The translations under genes were made by a program, and so were the position numbers. Shown in pieces: positions 14,922-23,524 of a DNA stretch of 23,670 bases. Origin of the DNA: an uncultured Aeromicrobium sp. Its GTDB lineage: Bacteria > Actinomycetota > Actinomycetes > Propionibacteriales > Nocardioidaceae. The DNA is taken from the NCBI RefSeq assembly GCF_946221465.1, contig NZ_CAMJVP010000025.1:1-23670 (forward strand). The letters are read 5' to 3'. The stretch's first letter is position 1. Each line of letters begins with the position of its first letter. The notes beneath the pieces were generated by a model. The model did not search any database, had not been told where the DNA came from, and saw only the letters and a program-made list of their open reading frames with translations.

Positions 14922-17325
14922 GGGTCCGCGCTCCCTCGGCCGTGTCGACGGGACTCAAGGTGACGCGGTCGCCGAAGCCGGCAGCGAGCAGGGCCCGCAC
15001 GTGGACCCCCTCGGAGCGAGCCGGCACCCACACCACGCCGTCGGGAAGGTCGGCGACCTCGGCGATGAAGACGGCCCGGCCTGCGCCCGTGGAGAGCGCC
15101 GCGGCCGCGCCCGGCGCGACACCGGCCGTGGCGAGAGTCGCAGCGTTCGCCTTCAGCCGGGCGGGACGCGCCGTGGCCCGGTAGTCGCCCGTACCGTCCT
15201 GCAAGCGGCCGTCGTCGATCAGCTGCGACCACGTGTCGAGGGTGACCGTGCCGACCGGCCCGGCGGTGCGAGACGACGGAGCAGCCGCCGCGGACGGGCG
15301 CGCACCATCCCACGGCCCGAGTTCCTCGAGTTCGACGCGTGCCTGGCCGATCGTGCGGATCCCGAGCGGAGCGCCGAGTTCCTCGGCGATCCCGGCGAGG
15401 ACCCGCACATCGGGCAGCGCTCCGGTTTCGAGGACGGTGTCGAACTGGCGGGGTCGTCCTTCCCAGGTGAGGAACGTGCCCGGCTTCTCGACCGGCGGTG
15501 CCACGGGTAAAACGACATCGGCGTACGGGGTGACGTCGCTCGAGCGCACCTCCAGGCTCACGACGAATCGGGCCGTCTCCATAGCGGCGGACGCAGCCCT
15601 CGGATCGGGCAGGTCAGCGAGTTCGAGCCCGCCGATGACGGCTGCCTCCAGTTCTCCGGACGCCAGCGCCGCGAGGATCCCGGACGTGTCCCGTCCCGGC
15701 GTGCCGGGCAGGCTCTGGACGCCCCACGCGGCCGCGAGGTCGGCCCTCGCCTCCGCGTCCTCAACCGGGCGCCCCAGCGGCAGGAGCGTGGGCAGGCAGC
15801 CGGCCTCGACCGCGCCGCGGTCACCCGCCCGCCGCGGCACCCAGGCGATCCGTGCACCGGTGCGGTCCGCGAGGGCAGCCAATGCGGTGAGCCCGCCGGG
15901 GACCTGCCCGAGCCGTTCGCCGGCGAGGACGATGTCGTTCCCGCCGAGTCGCAGGTCGGCGAGCGCCTGCGTCTCACCGCCCGGGGCGACCTGGACGAGT
16001 TCGGCGTCGAGCTTGGCGAAACCGCGGGTGCGGTGGCTGGCGATTGCCACGATCGTGACGCCGCGCTTGACGGCCTTGCGCAGGCGCAGGAAGATCGTGC
16101 CGGCTTCATCCTCGGGCTCGAGGCCCACGAGCACGACCGTGTCGGCGGCCTCGAGCGCAGCGTAGGTGACCTCGGACCGACGGCCGGCGATCCGGGTCGC
16201 CAGGAAGCTCGCCTCCTCGGCGCTGTGGGCACGGGAACGGAAGTCGACGTCGTTGGTGCCGAGCGCCACACGCGCGAACTTGGCGTAGGCGTAGGCGTCC
16301 TCGAGGGTCAGCCGGCCCCCGGTGAGGACGCCGGTGGCTCGTCCCGCGAGCCCTCGGGCCGCGACCGCCAGCGCACCGGGCCACGAGGTGGGAACGAGTT
16401 CTTTGCTGTCAGGGTCGCGCACCAGCGGGGTGCGTAGACGGTCGTCCTGGCTCGACCAGGCGAAGGCGAAGCGGTCCTTGTCGGTGATCCACTCCTCGTT
16501 GACCTCGGGATCATCGCCCGCGAGCCGTCGCATGACCTTGCCGCGTCGATGGTCAACGCGGATCGCCGCGCCGCACGCGTCATGCTCGGCGATCGACGGT
16601 ACCGAGACCAAGTCGAAGGGACGCGACCGGAAGCGGTAATCGGCACTGGTCAGCGCTCCGACCGGACAGATCTGGATCGTGTTGCCGGAGAAGTAGGAGT
16701 GGAACGGCTCACCGTCGGCGATACCGATCTGCTGTTGGGCGCCGCGCTCGAGCAACGCGATGAAGGGGTCGCCGGCGATCTCATCGGAGAACCTCGTGCA
16801 CCGCTGGCAGAGCACGCAACGCTCGCGGTCCAGCAGCACCTGCTCGGAGACGTGGATCGGCTTGGGGAACAACCGTTTGGAGTCGATGAACCGCGACTCA
16901 GCGTTGCCGTGACTCATCGCCTGATTCTGCAGTGGGCATTCTCCACCCTTGTCGCAGACGGGACAGTCGAGCGGATGGTTGGCGAGAAGGAACTCCAGGT
17001 TGCCGCGCTGCGCTTTGTCGGCGACCGGTGAGGTGACCTGGGTCTTGACCACCATGCCGGGGGCGACCTCGAGCGTGCAGGACGCCTGCGGCTTGGGCAT
17101 CGCGCGTCCGTTCCCGGCGTCGGGAACCTCCACGAGGCACTGGCGGCAGGCACCGACGGGCTCGAGCAGGGGGTGGTCGCAGAACCGCGGGATCTCGACC
17201 CCCATGAGTTCGGCCGCGCGGATCACCAGCGTGCCCTTCGGGACGCTGACCTCGACGTCGTCGATGGTCAGGGTCACCAGCTCGACGGGTACCGCTTCGG
17301 CGGAATCGGACGCGGTGACAGTCAC
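14914..17325 (-). CDS. nuoG: NADH-quinone oxidoreductase subunit G (N7 cluster ligands lost)
   Basis: An 803-residue peripheral subunit. Its N-terminal ferredoxin-like region binds [2Fe-2S] N1b (C49, C60, C63, C83). It then binds N5 (H117, C121, C124, C130) and N4 (C170, C173, C176, C220). The rest is a molybdopterin-oxidoreductase-like domain without catalytic function. At residues 244-283, where many bacteria have C-x2-C-x3-C and a fourth cysteine for the off-pathway cluster N7, this protein reads SIAEHDACGAAIR and EEWITDKD, so N7 cannot form. The start is GTG 17325, which overlaps the nuoF stop as GTGA with a GGGGG ribosome binding site. The frame extends 63 codons upstream but only as a shadow of nuoF. 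Confidence 0.96.
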   Translation of the reverse strand: MTVTASDSAEAVPVELVTLTIDDVEVSVPKGTLVIRAAELMGVEIPRFCDHPLLEPVGACRQCLVEVPDAGNGRAMPKPQASCTLEVAPGMVVKTQVTSPVADKAQRGNLEFLLANHPLDCPVCDKGGECPLQNQAMSHGNAESRFIDSKRLFPKPIHVSEQVLLDRERCVLCQRCTRFSDEIAGDPFIALLERGAQQQIGIADGEPFHSYFSGNTIQICPVGALTSADYRFRSRPFDLVSVPSIAEHDACGAAIRVDHRRGKVMRRLAGDDPEVNEEWITDKDRFAFAWSSQDDRLRTPLVRDPDSKELVPTSWPGALAVAARGLAGRATGVLTGGRLTLEDAYAYAKFARVALGTNDVDFRSRAHSAEEASFLATRIAGRRSEVTYAALEAADTVVLVGLEPEDEAGTIFLRLRKAVKRGVTIVAIASHRTRGFAKLDAELVQVAPGGETQALADLRLGGNDIVLAGERLGQVPGGLTALAALADRTGARIAWVPRRAGDRGAVEAGCLPTLLPLGRPVEDAEARADLAAAWGVQSLPGTPGRDTSGILAALASGELEAAVIGGLELADLPDPRAASAAMETARFVVSLEVRSSDVTPYADVVLPVAPPVEKPGTFLTWEGRPRQFDTVLETGALPDVRVLAGIAEELGAPLGIRTIGQARVELEELGPWDGARPSAAAAPSSRTAGPVGTVTLDTWSQLIDDGRLQDGTGDYRATARPARLKANAATLATAGVAPGAAAALSTGAGRAVFIAEVADLPDGVVWVPARSEGVHVRALLAAGFGDRVTLSPVDTAEGARTHE

Positions 17326-18650
17326 GATGTGGCCCCCTCTCCGGCGAGTGCTGTCGTCGCGAACAGCGTGGATCGCGACGGTGGGAAGAGTTCTGAGGAT
17401 GGGGTCGTCATGCCCGCCTCGAACTCGTCCCGGAAGTAACGGAGGGCCGAGGTGATCGGACTGGTGGCACCGTCGCCCAGCGCGCAGAACGAACGTCCGA
17501 GGATGTTGTCGCACAGGTCGAGCAGCGTCTCAATGTCGCCTGGCTGACCCTCGCCGCGGTCGAGACGACGCAGGATCTGCACCATCCACCAGGTGCCCTC
17601 GCGGCACGGCGTGCACTTGCCGCACGACTCGTGCTTGTAGAACTCAGTCCACCGCAGCACGCAGCGCACCACCGACGTCGTCTGGTCGAAGATCTGCAGC
17701 GCCTTGGTGCCCAGCATCGACCCCGCCGCGCTCACGCCCTCGTAGTCGAGCGGAACGTCGAGGTGCTCGGCGGTGAGGATCGGCGTCGAGGAGCCGCCGG
17801 GGGTCCAGAACTTGAGTTCCGCGCCCTCGCGCATGCCTCCGCTCAGCTCGAGCAGCTCGCGCAGCGTGATGCCGAGCGGCGCCTCATACTGACCAGGACG
17901 CCTGACGTGGCCGGACAGGGAGTAGATCGTGTGGCCCTTGCTCTTCTCGGTGCCCATCGAGCCGAACCAGGAGACGCCGCCGCGCACGATGGCCGGCACC
18001 GACGCGATCGACTCGACGTTGTTGATCACCGTGGGCGAGGCATAGAGGCCGGCGACCGCGGGGAACGGCGGCCGCAGTCGCGGCTGACCCCGACGACCTT
18101 CGAGGGAATCCAGCAAAGCGGTCTCCTCGCCGCAGATGTAGGCACCGGCGCCGGCGTGCACGACGATGTCGAGGTCCATGCCGCTGCCATGGATGTCGGT
18201 GCCGACGTGTCCGGCCTCGTAGGCCTCGCGCACGGCCGCGCGCAGGCGGCGGACGACGTGCAGCACCTCACCCCGCACGTAGATGAACGCCTGGCGCGCT
18301 TCGATCGCCCGAGACGCGATGATGACGCCTTCCACGAGGGTGTGCGGCGAGGCCATCATGAGCGGAATGTCCTTGCACGTGCCGGGCTCGGACTCGTCGG
18401 CGTTGACCACCAGGTAGGTGGGATTGGGATTGTCCTTGGGGATGAAGCTCCATTTCATGCCGGTGGGGAATCCAGCGCCACCGCGACCGCGCAGCCCCGA
18501 GTCCTTGACGAGGGCGACGAGTTCGTCCGGCGTCATTTGCAACGCCTGCCGCAGCGCCTGGTAGCCACCCCGGTCCTCGTAGGCCGCGAGTGTCCAGGCA
18601 CGGTCGTCGGCCCAGTTGGCGGTGAGCACCGGGGTGAGCGGGTCAGTCAT
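17322..18650 (-). CDS. nuoF: NADH-quinone oxidoreductase subunit F
   Basis: A 442-residue subunit that oxidises NADH. The glycine-rich FMN/NADH site GRGGAGFPTG is at 55-64, the second nucleotide segment GAGAYICGEETALL begins at 167, and N3 is bound by C343, C346, C349 (ESCGKCTPCREG) and C389. Electrons go from NADH to FMN, then to N3. ATG 18650 overlaps the nuoE stop by 8 bases. The open frame upstream has a composition unlike any NuoF and is the shadow of nuoE. Confidence 0.97.
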   Translation of the reverse strand: MTDPLTPVLTANWADDRAWTLAAYEDRGGYQALRQALQMTPDELVALVKDSGLRGRGGAGFPTGMKWSFIPKDNPNPTYLVVNADESEPGTCKDIPLMMASPHTLVEGVIIASRAIEARQAFIYVRGEVLHVVRRLRAAVREAYEAGHVGTDIHGSGMDLDIVVHAGAGAYICGEETALLDSLEGRRGQPRLRPPFPAVAGLYASPTVINNVESIASVPAIVRGGVSWFGSMGTEKSKGHTIYSLSGHVRRPGQYEAPLGITLRELLELSGGMREGAELKFWTPGGSSTPILTAEHLDVPLDYEGVSAAGSMLGTKALQIFDQTTSVVRCVLRWTEFYKHESCGKCTPCREGTWWMVQILRRLDRGEGQPGDIETLLDLCDNILGRSFCALGDGATSPITSALRYFRDEFEAGMTTPSSELFPPSRSTLFATTALAGEGATS

Positions 18651-19503
18651 CGTCGGCTCCTCCTTCGACGTCAGCGGGCGACTCCTCGACGATCGTCTCG
18701 GTTTCGGCGCGCCCGGTGTCGGCCTCGGCCGCGGCCTCCTGCTTGCTCTCGTCGCCTCGCCCGGTGCCGGAGTCCTCTGCGAACGGCGGTGCCTGCCAGC
18801 CGCGTTCGCGCGCGATGCGGAGCCCGGCAAGGGACGCCTCCCCCGCCGCGGGCCCCTCGTCGGCGCGGCCGTCCTCGAATCCGGCGAGAACACGTTCGGC
18901 CTCACGCCAGGAGGTGATCTGCGCACCGCGCGGCGATGCCACACCTTCACCGGCGCGAAGCCGTTCGACCAGATCGATCGCTGACTCGGGGGTCTGCTGG
19001 TCGAAGAACTCCCAGTTGACCATCACGACGGGCGCGAAGTCACAGGCGGCGTTGCACTCGACCCGTTCCAGCGTGATGGCCCCGTCGGCGGTGGTCTCGT
19101 CGTTGCCGATGTCCAGGTGTCCGCACAGCCGCTCGAAGATCTCGTCACCGCCCATGACGGCACAGAGGGTGTTGGTGCAGACACCCACGTGGTGGGTGCC
19201 CATCGGGCGCCGCTTGTACATCGTGTAGAAGGTGGCGACGGCCGACACCTCCGCCTCGGTGAGGTCGAGGAGGCGCGCACACGTCTCGATGCCCTCGCTG
19301 GTGACCCGGCCCTGCACCGACTGGACGAGGTGCAGCATCGGCAGCAGTGCCGAGCGAGCCTGGGGGTATCGGCCGGCCAGCTCCTTGAGCTCGGCGAGCG
19401 TCGTCGGACCGATCGGCGTCGTCGAGGCGTCGGTGGGAGTCTGGGTCGCCATGGCGTCGACGGGATCGGGCAGCGGCGACTGTGCGGGGTCGTTCGTGGT
19501 CAT
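18643..19503 (-). CDS. nuoE: NADH-quinone oxidoreductase subunit E
   Basis: A 286-residue thioredoxin-fold subunit that binds [2Fe-2S] N1a through C109, C114 (CTNTLC), C150 and C154 (CNAAC). It is much longer than the E. coli protein (about 166 residues) because of a C-terminal extension. The first part of that extension, with LAGFEDGRAD and LAGLRIARE, recurs in actinobacterial NuoE. The final ~45 residues are strongly acidic and low in complexity. The start is ATG 19503, overlapping the nuoD stop as ATGA. M18 is a possible shorter start. Confidence 0.95.
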   Translation of the reverse strand: MTTNDPAQSPLPDPVDAMATQTPTDASTTPIGPTTLAELKELAGRYPQARSALLPMLHLVQSVQGRVTSEGIETCARLLDLTEAEVSAVATFYTMYKRRPMGTHHVGVCTNTLCAVMGGDEIFERLCGHLDIGNDETTADGAITLERVECNAACDFAPVVMVNWEFFDQQTPESAIDLVERLRAGEGVASPRGAQITSWREAERVLAGFEDGRADEGPAAGEASLAGLRIARERGWQAPPFAEDSGTGRGDESKQEAAAEADTGRAETETIVEESPADVEGGADDD

Positions 19504-20834
19504 CGGTCCACTCCTCCCATCACCGGGTCCACCGAGGCGACCGCCACGATGACGTCCGAGAGCATGCCGCCCTCGCACATCGCCGAGACGGACTGGAGGT
19601 TGACGAACGACGGATCGCGAAAATGCGCACGATAGGGGCGCGTGCCACCGTCGGACACCAGGTGGCAGCCGATGACGCCCTTGGGCGACTCGATTTCGGT
19701 GTAGACCTGTCCGACCGGCACCCGGAATCCCTCGGTGACCAGCTTGAAGTGGTGAATCAGCGCCTCCATCGACTCGCCCATGATGTGGCGGATGTGCTCG
19801 GGCGAGTTGCCCTGGCCGTCGGTGCCGACGGAGAGCCGAGCGGGCCAGGCGATCTTGCGGTCGGCCACCATGACTGGCTGGCCCTCGGTGGCGGCAAGCC
19901 GTTCGATGCACTGATCGATGATCTTGAGCGACTCGGCCATCTCGTCGAGTCTGATGCGGAAGCGGCCGTAGGCGTCGGGCTCGTCGCGCGTCACGACCTC
20001 GAAGTCGTACGTCTCGTAGCCGAAGTAGGGGCGCTTTCTGCGCAAATCCCAGTCGTAGCCGGTCGCCCGCAGCGGCGGTCCGGTGACTCCGAGCGCCAGG
20101 CAGCCGGCGAGGTCGAGATGGCCCACGCCCTTGAGGCGGCCCATGAAGATCGGATTGGCGTTGCACAGTGCCGCGTACTCGGGAAGCCGCTTGCGCAGCA
20201 GCGCCACCGCGTCGCGCAGTTCGTCGAGCGCCCCGTCGGGCAGGTCGAGCGCGACGCCGCCGGGGCGGATGTACGCGTGGTTCATGCGCAGCCCGGTGAT
20301 CGTCTCGAACAGTTTGAGGATGATCTCGCGGTCGCGGAAGCCGCAGGTCATGACGGTCAGCGCGCCCAGTTCCATCCCGCCGGTGGCGATCGCGACCAGG
20401 TGGGAGGAGATGCGGTTGAGCTCAAGCATCATCACCCGGATGATCTGCGCGCGCTCGGGAACGTCCTCGGTGATGCCGAGGAGCTTCTCGACGGCGGCGC
20501 AGTACACGGCCTCATTGGAGAACGGGGCGACGTAGTCCATGCGGGTGCAGAACGTCACGCCCTGGGTCCAGGTGCGGTACTCCATGTTCTTCTCGATGCC
20601 GGTGTGCAGGTAGCCGATGCCCGCTCGCGCACCGACGATCTGCTCGCCGTCGATCTCCAGGATGAGGCGGAGCACGCCGTGCGTCGAGGGATGCTGAGGC
20701 CCCATGTTGACGACGAGATGGTCGCCCTCGATACCCGCGACGTCGATCGTGTCCCAGTCCTGACCGGTGACGTTGAACACCGGCCCCTCGGGGGTTTCGG
20801 TGGTGCCCGCGTACGGGTCGTCGTGGATCGTCAT
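19500..20834 (-). CDS. nuoD: NADH-quinone oxidoreductase subunit D
   Basis: A 444-residue 49-kDa-type subunit, related to the large subunit of NiFe hydrogenase but without the metal cysteines. The quinone-site residues are visible: H48 and H52 in GPQHPSTHG, and Y74 with H76 in GIGYLHTGIEK. The C-terminal DVIVAVASVDPVMGGVDR is canonical. With NuoB it forms the site where menaquinone is reduced. The ATG at 20834 overlaps the nuoC stop as ATGA. Confidence 0.97.
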   Translation of the reverse strand: MTIHDDPYAGTTETPEGPVFNVTGQDWDTIDVAGIEGDHLVVNMGPQHPSTHGVLRLILEIDGEQIVGARAGIGYLHTGIEKNMEYRTWTQGVTFCTRMDYVAPFSNEAVYCAAVEKLLGITEDVPERAQIIRVMMLELNRISSHLVAIATGGMELGALTVMTCGFRDREIILKLFETITGLRMNHAYIRPGGVALDLPDGALDELRDAVALLRKRLPEYAALCNANPIFMGRLKGVGHLDLAGCLALGVTGPPLRATGYDWDLRRKRPYFGYETYDFEVVTRDEPDAYGRFRIRLDEMAESLKIIDQCIERLAATEGQPVMVADRKIAWPARLSVGTDGQGNSPEHIRHIMGESMEALIHHFKLVTEGFRVPVGQVYTEIESPKGVIGCHLVSDGGTRPYRAHFRDPSFVNLQSVSAMCEGGMLSDVIVAVASVDPVMGGVDR

Positions 20835-21585
20835 GAGTAACTCCTGCGCTCATCAGGCGGGGCCACGCTCGCGCCCTTGAACTCCACGGGGATGCCGCCG
20901 AGTGGGTAATCCTTGCGCTGAGGGTGTCCGGGCCAGTCGTCCGGCATCAGGATGCGGGTCAGCGCCGGGTGTCCGTCGAAGATAACGCCGAACATGTCCC
21001 ACACCTCGCGCTCGTGCCAGTCGGCGGTGGGGTACGTCGCCACGACGCTCGGGATGTGCGGATCGTCGTCCGGCGCGACGACCTCCAGGCGGATATGCCG
21101 GTTGTGCGTCATGGAGGTCAGCTCGTAGACCACATGCAACTCGCGCCCGGTCTCATGCGGGAAGTGCACGCCGCTCACGCTCGCGCAGAACTCGAAGCGC
21201 AGTTGCGGGTCGTCGCGCAGGTGCCGGACGGTGGCGGCGAGCCGCTCGCGGCGGATGAAGAAGGTGATCTCGCCGCGGTCGATGACGACCTTCTCGATCG
21301 CGTCGTTCACTCCGTCGCCGCCAGCGAGTGCCCGCGCGACGTCGTCGTACCAGCCCCCGAACGGCGGGGTCGCGGCCCGGGGCATGATGATGGGTCGCCG
21401 CAGTCCCCCGAAGCCGCTCGTGTCGCCGGTGCCGCGGACGCCGAACGCTCCCTCGCGCACCTCGATGATCTCCAGATCGTGCGCCTCAGACCGTTGCAGC
21501 GCATCATGCGTCTCGTGCGAGGAATCCTGTGTGCGGTCGGCCTCGGTCGGGGTGGGATCGGCGCCGGCGGGCGTGGCGTCGTCGC

Positions 21586-21589
<4 letters not shown>
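20831..21589 (-). CDS. nuoC: NADH-quinone oxidoreductase subunit C
   Basis: A 252-residue 30-kDa-type subunit that scaffolds NuoD and NuoB. The conserved block is HEREVWDMFGVIF, GHPALTRILMPDDW, then HPQRKDYPLGGIPVEFKGA. The first ~40 residues are acidic and variable and are probably disordered. The start ATG 21589 overlaps the nuoB stop (21586-21589). NuoC and NuoD are separate genes here, not fused as in E. coli. Confidence 0.97.
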
Positions 21590-22139
<550 letters not shown>

Positions 22140-22140
<1 letters not shown>

Positions 22141-22499
22141 CAGGTCCAGTCCATTCCGCCCCGACGCCATTCGTAGACGTAGGCGATCGTGATGTTGACG
22201 AGGAACAGCATCACCGCGAGAAAGGCGAACCAGCTGAGCTGGTCGAAGGCGACCGCGAACGGGTACAGGAACACGATCTCGATGTCGAAGATGATGAACA
22301 TCATCGCGGTGAAGAAGTACTTGATCGAGACGCGCCCGCCGCCTTCGGGTAGCGGGCTGGGCGAGATGCCCGACTCGTAGCGATCCAGTTTGGCGCGGTT
22401 GTAGCGCTTCGGGCCCGTGAACGGGGCGATCCCCACGCTGAAGAGGGCGAAGGCGAGGGCGATGGCTCCCAGCACGACGATCGGTACGTAGTCGTTCAC
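22140..22499 (-). CDS. nuoA: NADH-quinone oxidoreductase subunit A
   Basis: A 119-residue membrane subunit with three helices, first gene of the nuo operon. KRYNRAKLDRYESGI is the conserved loop (cysteine in many relatives, serine here) that contacts the quinone cavity. FDIEIVFLYPFAVA is the second helix with its buried acidic pair. The start is GTG 22499, with GGGAGG 4-5 bases upstream on the minus strand. The in-frame ATG at 22559 would add 20 non-homologous residues and run through the CRP-like site. Confidence 0.95.
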
Positions 22500-22528
22500 G
22501 ACACCTCCCAGCAGACGGTGGGCGACTT

Positions 22529-22544
22529 TGTGAAGTGATTCACA
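22529..22544. promoter_or_regulatory. CRP/GlxR-type binding site
   Basis: TGTGA-N6-TCACA matches the consensus of CRP-family regulators at all ten defined bases (TGTGAAGTGATTCACA). In actinobacteria this is the consensus of GlxR (Corynebacterium) and of the mycobacterial Crp, which control respiratory and central-carbon genes. It lies 30 bases upstream of the nuoA start. If the -10 at 22563-22558 is right, it covers about +8 to +24 of the transcript, a position that favours repression. Confidence 0.65.
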
Positions 22545-22557
22545 TCGTCTAGAGCCC

Positions 22558-22563
22558 ACTGTA
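22558..22563 (-). promoter_or_regulatory. Candidate nuo -10 hexamer TACAGT
   Basis: Read on the minus strand, TACAGT fits TAnnnT and would start transcription near 22551, giving a ~50-base leader before nuoA. The hexamer 17 bases upstream (GAAATT) is a poor -35, so this call rests on the -10 alone. Confidence 0.3.
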
Positions 22564-22795
22564 TGACGGCCTGCTCAACGAATTTCACTGAGGTGACACT
22601 TACTTGGTTGTGCGGATGGTCACACGCACAACGCTACGAGCGCGATGTCACCGGGAGGTGTCGATACGCACGGCCTTCGATGACGCGCAGGTGTCCGTTC
22701 GTCCCTAGCGGCGGTGCGTCAGCAACGCAACGAGGGCCCGGACACGTTGACCAGGCACCGCGCACGGGTGAGCGAAGCGGGCGGCGCGCGGCGGC

Positions 22796-23491
22796 TCAGC
22801 GGGGTGCGACCGCGCGATGGAGCGCGACGATCCCGCCGGTGAGATTGCGCCAGGAGATGTCGCGCCAGCCTGCCTCGCCCATCCGCACCGCCAGTCCGCG
22901 CTGGTCCGGCCACGCGCGGATCGACTCGGCGAGGTAGACGTACGACTCGGGGTTCGATGAGACGGCACGGGCGATCGCCGGCAGGGCGCGCATGAGGTAG
23001 TTGACGTAGACGAGTTCGAACGGCTTCCACGTGGGGGTGCTGAACTCGCACACGACGAGACGGCCACCGGGCTTGGTCACCCGCAGCAGTTCACGAAGTC
23101 CGGTGAGCGGATCGTGGATGTTGCGCAGTCCGAAGGAGATCGTGACGGCGTCGAAGGAGCCGTCGGCGAAGGGCAGGCGCATTCCGTCGCCGGCGGTGAA
23201 CGCCAGTTCCGGTCGCTGGACCTTGCCGACGCGGAGCATGCCGATCGAGAAGTCGCAGGGCACGACCATCGCTCCCGCACGCGCGAACGGCGCGCTCGAC
23301 GTGCCGGTGCCCGCGGCGAGGTCGAGGATGCGTTCGCCAGGCCGCGGATCGACCATCGCGACGACCTGAGTGCGCCACCGACGGTCCTGGCCCAGCGACA
23401 GGACGTCGTTGGTGCGGTCGTACTTGGCGGCAACGTCGTCGAACATGCGGGCGACGTCGCGGGGATCCTTGTCCAGACCGGCTCGGCTCAC
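22796..23491 (-). CDS. menG: Demethylmenaquinone methyltransferase
   Basis: A 231-residue UbiE/MenG-family enzyme that transfers a methyl group from S-adenosylmethionine to demethylmenaquinone, the last step of menaquinone synthesis. The N-terminal LDKDPRDVARMFDDVAAKYD and NDVLSLGQDRRWR are family signatures. SAM motif I is ILDLAAGTGTSSAPFARAGA, and DAVTISFGLRNIHDP is the usual post-motif segment. The GTG at 23491 gives the family N-terminus (VSRAGLDKDP), although no good ribosome binding site precedes it. The longer open frame upstream runs into the divergent menF and is rejected. It stands upstream of nuoA on the same strand but is separated from it by 296 bases, so a separate nuo promoter is likely. 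Confidence 0.93.
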   Translation of the reverse strand: MSRAGLDKDPRDVARMFDDVAAKYDRTNDVLSLGQDRRWRTQVVAMVDPRPGERILDLAAGTGTSSAPFARAGAMVVPCDFSIGMLRVGKVQRPELAFTAGDGMRLPFADGSFDAVTISFGLRNIHDPLTGLRELLRVTKPGGRLVVCEFSTPTWKPFELVYVNYLMRALPAIARAVSSNPESYVYLAESIRAWPDQRGLAVRMGEAGWRDISWRNLTGGIVALHRAVAPR

Positions 23492-23510
23492 CAACTTACT
23501 GTCCCACGAG

Positions 23511-23516
23511 TAGGCT
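23511..23516 (+). promoter_or_regulatory. -10 hexamer TAGGCT, probable leaderless start for menF
   Basis: TAGGCT ends 8 bases before the GTG of menF, so transcription would begin at or within two bases of the start codon, and no ribosome binding site is visible. It sits within the small palindrome CGAG-TAGG-CTCG (23507-23518), in the 33-base gap between the divergent menG and menF starts. No -35 is recognisable. Confidence 0.4.
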
Positions 23517-23524
23517 CGATCCAC

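Larger units (their letters stand above)
22500..22795 (-). promoter_or_regulatory. nuo operon leader between menG and nuoA
   Basis: A 296-base non-coding stretch. From the nuoA side it holds the ribosome binding site GGGAGG (22509-22504), a perfect CRP-type palindrome (22529-22544) and a candidate -10 TACAGT (22563-22558). Further upstream are two nested inverted repeats: GGTGACA/TGTCACC (22592-22598, 22646-22652) and GTTGTGCG/CGCACAAC (22607-22614, 22625-22632). A reverse-complement copy of the nuoA ribosome binding site lies at 22653-22663. Nearer menG, GTGTCCG/CGGACAC (22691-22697, 22739-22745) encloses a short hairpin and might end menG transcription, but it lacks a T-run. No gene is visible. 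Confidence 0.6.

Noticed and set aside
17326..17514. Upstream extension of nuoG (63 codons)
   Set aside because: The region encodes the C-terminus of NuoF in another frame, and the GTG at 17325 gives the normal NuoG N-terminus.
17631..18917. 428-codon open frame on the plus strand
   Set aside because: Antisense of nuoF and nuoE, arginine/alanine-rich and without homology features.
19504..20166. Long N-terminal extension of nuoE
   Set aside because: It lies wholly inside nuoD out of frame, and the ATGA overlap at 19500-19503 fixes the start.
19482..20840. 452-codon open frame on the plus strand
   Set aside because: Exact antisense of nuoD, with no recognisable domain.
22691..22745. Inverted repeat GTGTCCG/CGGACAC as the menG terminator
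   Set aside because: The loop is 41 bases, the stem only 7 pairs, and there is no T-run. It is mentioned in the leader entry but not called as a terminator.
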